From assembly GCA_036345935.2 (NCBI GenBank), contig JADWOT020000004.1, positions 4,622,168-4,686,167 of the forward strand: a stretch of 64,000 bases of DNA, written 5' to 3'. The DNA comes from Taenia hydatigena. Its lineage: Eukaryota > Platyhelminthes > Cestoda > Cyclophyllidea > Taeniidae. The translations under genes were made by a program, and so were the position numbers. Positions 63,501-64,000 of this stretch are shown here, piece after piece; the first letter of the stretch is position 1, and each line of letters starts with the position of its first letter. The notes below the pieces were generated by a model. That model was not told the origin of the DNA. It ran no database searches and was given only the letters and a program-made list of their open reading frames with translations.

Positions 63501-64000
63501 CATGGCCTATTGCATGTTGGTCGGTAAAGTCACCGTCAATGGAACAACAACTAATCCGGACTCTCGGTTTGCGCTTAACTGACATGAATGCGGCCTAGAA
63601 GACATGCTGTGGAGTTTTATTAAAGGTTGATTGAATAAGTGAGCATTAATTTATCTGGTGGGTTTTAATCGATTAAAAGCGGCACCGCCGCATTAATTCT
63701 ACAATCTGTGTGCAGTATTCATCAAAATGTACAGTTAATCAGCTTCCAACAACTTCCTCGATCGTGAATTCAGGTTAATAGTTACAACATAATAATGAAA
63801 GTGCAGTGACACCTCTTTTATAGTTAGCTGTCGCAAATGGCATCAATTAACTTCTCGAAAGAATGCCTCATCTATACACTGGAGATCAACCTACGTCTAG
63901 GACATCTGCATAGATGATCTACGAGTGGATTGATGCAGTACATGAAGTTTCGTACAGTAACGGTTTGGCAAAAATATTTAATTGTTGAGTCAGAGCCAAT
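60585..64000 (+). repeat. Unclassified long repeat, copy C (runs off the window)
   Basis: This begins at a TATATATGTATATGTATATA run and repeat S1 (60590-60715) and continues to the window end, collinear with copy A from 61369. It is the most complete copy here at over 3.4 kb. The segment 60585-61697 is shared with copy D and serves as the outer tip of the IR2 right arm, so the element straddles the arm end. It lacks a 60-bp stretch near 61360 that copies B and D have. No transposition genes were seen. Confidence 0.85.

Noticed and set aside
1..64000. Numerous open frames of 60-140 residues on both strands
   Set aside because: Most overlap other open frames, lack protein-like composition or splice context, and several are interrupted in the mirror arm. 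They are best explained as chance frames in non-coding DNA.
1..64000. CRISPR arrays, bacterial insertion sequences or operons
   Set aside because: No regularly spaced short repeats, no transposase frames, and the spliced gene shows the DNA is eukaryotic.

Overview
This is a stretch of animal nuclear DNA, most likely from a parasitic flatworm and perhaps a tapeworm (an inference of moderate confidence). The evidence is a gene with small introns (94-208 bp), GT-AG splice sites and a TATA box, which encodes a secreted CAP/SCP-TAPS (venom-allergen-like) protein. Its cysteine-rich C-terminus looks like flatworm family members. There is also a eukaryotic 5S rRNA gene. I see no bacterial operons, ribosome-binding sites or reverse-transcriptase or transposase reading frames. 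Almost all open frames are short and are probably chance frames in non-coding DNA.

The dominant feature is architecture: two very large inverted repeats lie back to back. IR1 has arms 6457-13985 and 18359-25890 (7.5 kb each) around a 4.4 kb spacer. IR2 has arms 25892-40895 and 45453-61697 (15-16 kb) around a 4.6 kb spacer. The right end of IR1 and the left end of IR2 are adjacent to within a few bases. In both, the arms are nearly identical near the centre and more diverged at the outer tips (abrupt in IR1, gradual in IR2). Paired indels and substitutions show that they are not simple copies of one read.

IR2 carries the recognisable genes, each twice in opposite orientation: the five-exon CAP gene (37474-38709 minus, 47641-48876 plus) with a matching TATA box and an upstream perfect hairpin, and a 5S rRNA gene (34866-34988 minus, 51304-51426 plus). 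The left arm alone has a 1225-bp insertion bounded by 5-bp direct repeats (29275-30499). The right arm alone has a duplicated 0.38-kb block plus about 2 kb of extra DNA (55580-57958).

An unclassified long repeat occurs four times: 1-2613 (plus), 25892-27060 (minus, the outer tip of IR2), 42765-45298 (plus, in the IR2 spacer) and 60585-64000 (plus). Older, degraded repeat blocks link IR1 to IR2 and form smaller inverted pairs inside the arms, so inverted duplication seems to have happened repeatedly. The IR1 spacer holds the remnant of a proline-rich C-terminal exon with a one-base frameshift. The remaining sequence (2614-5139, most of both arms, most of both spacers) shows no gene I can support.
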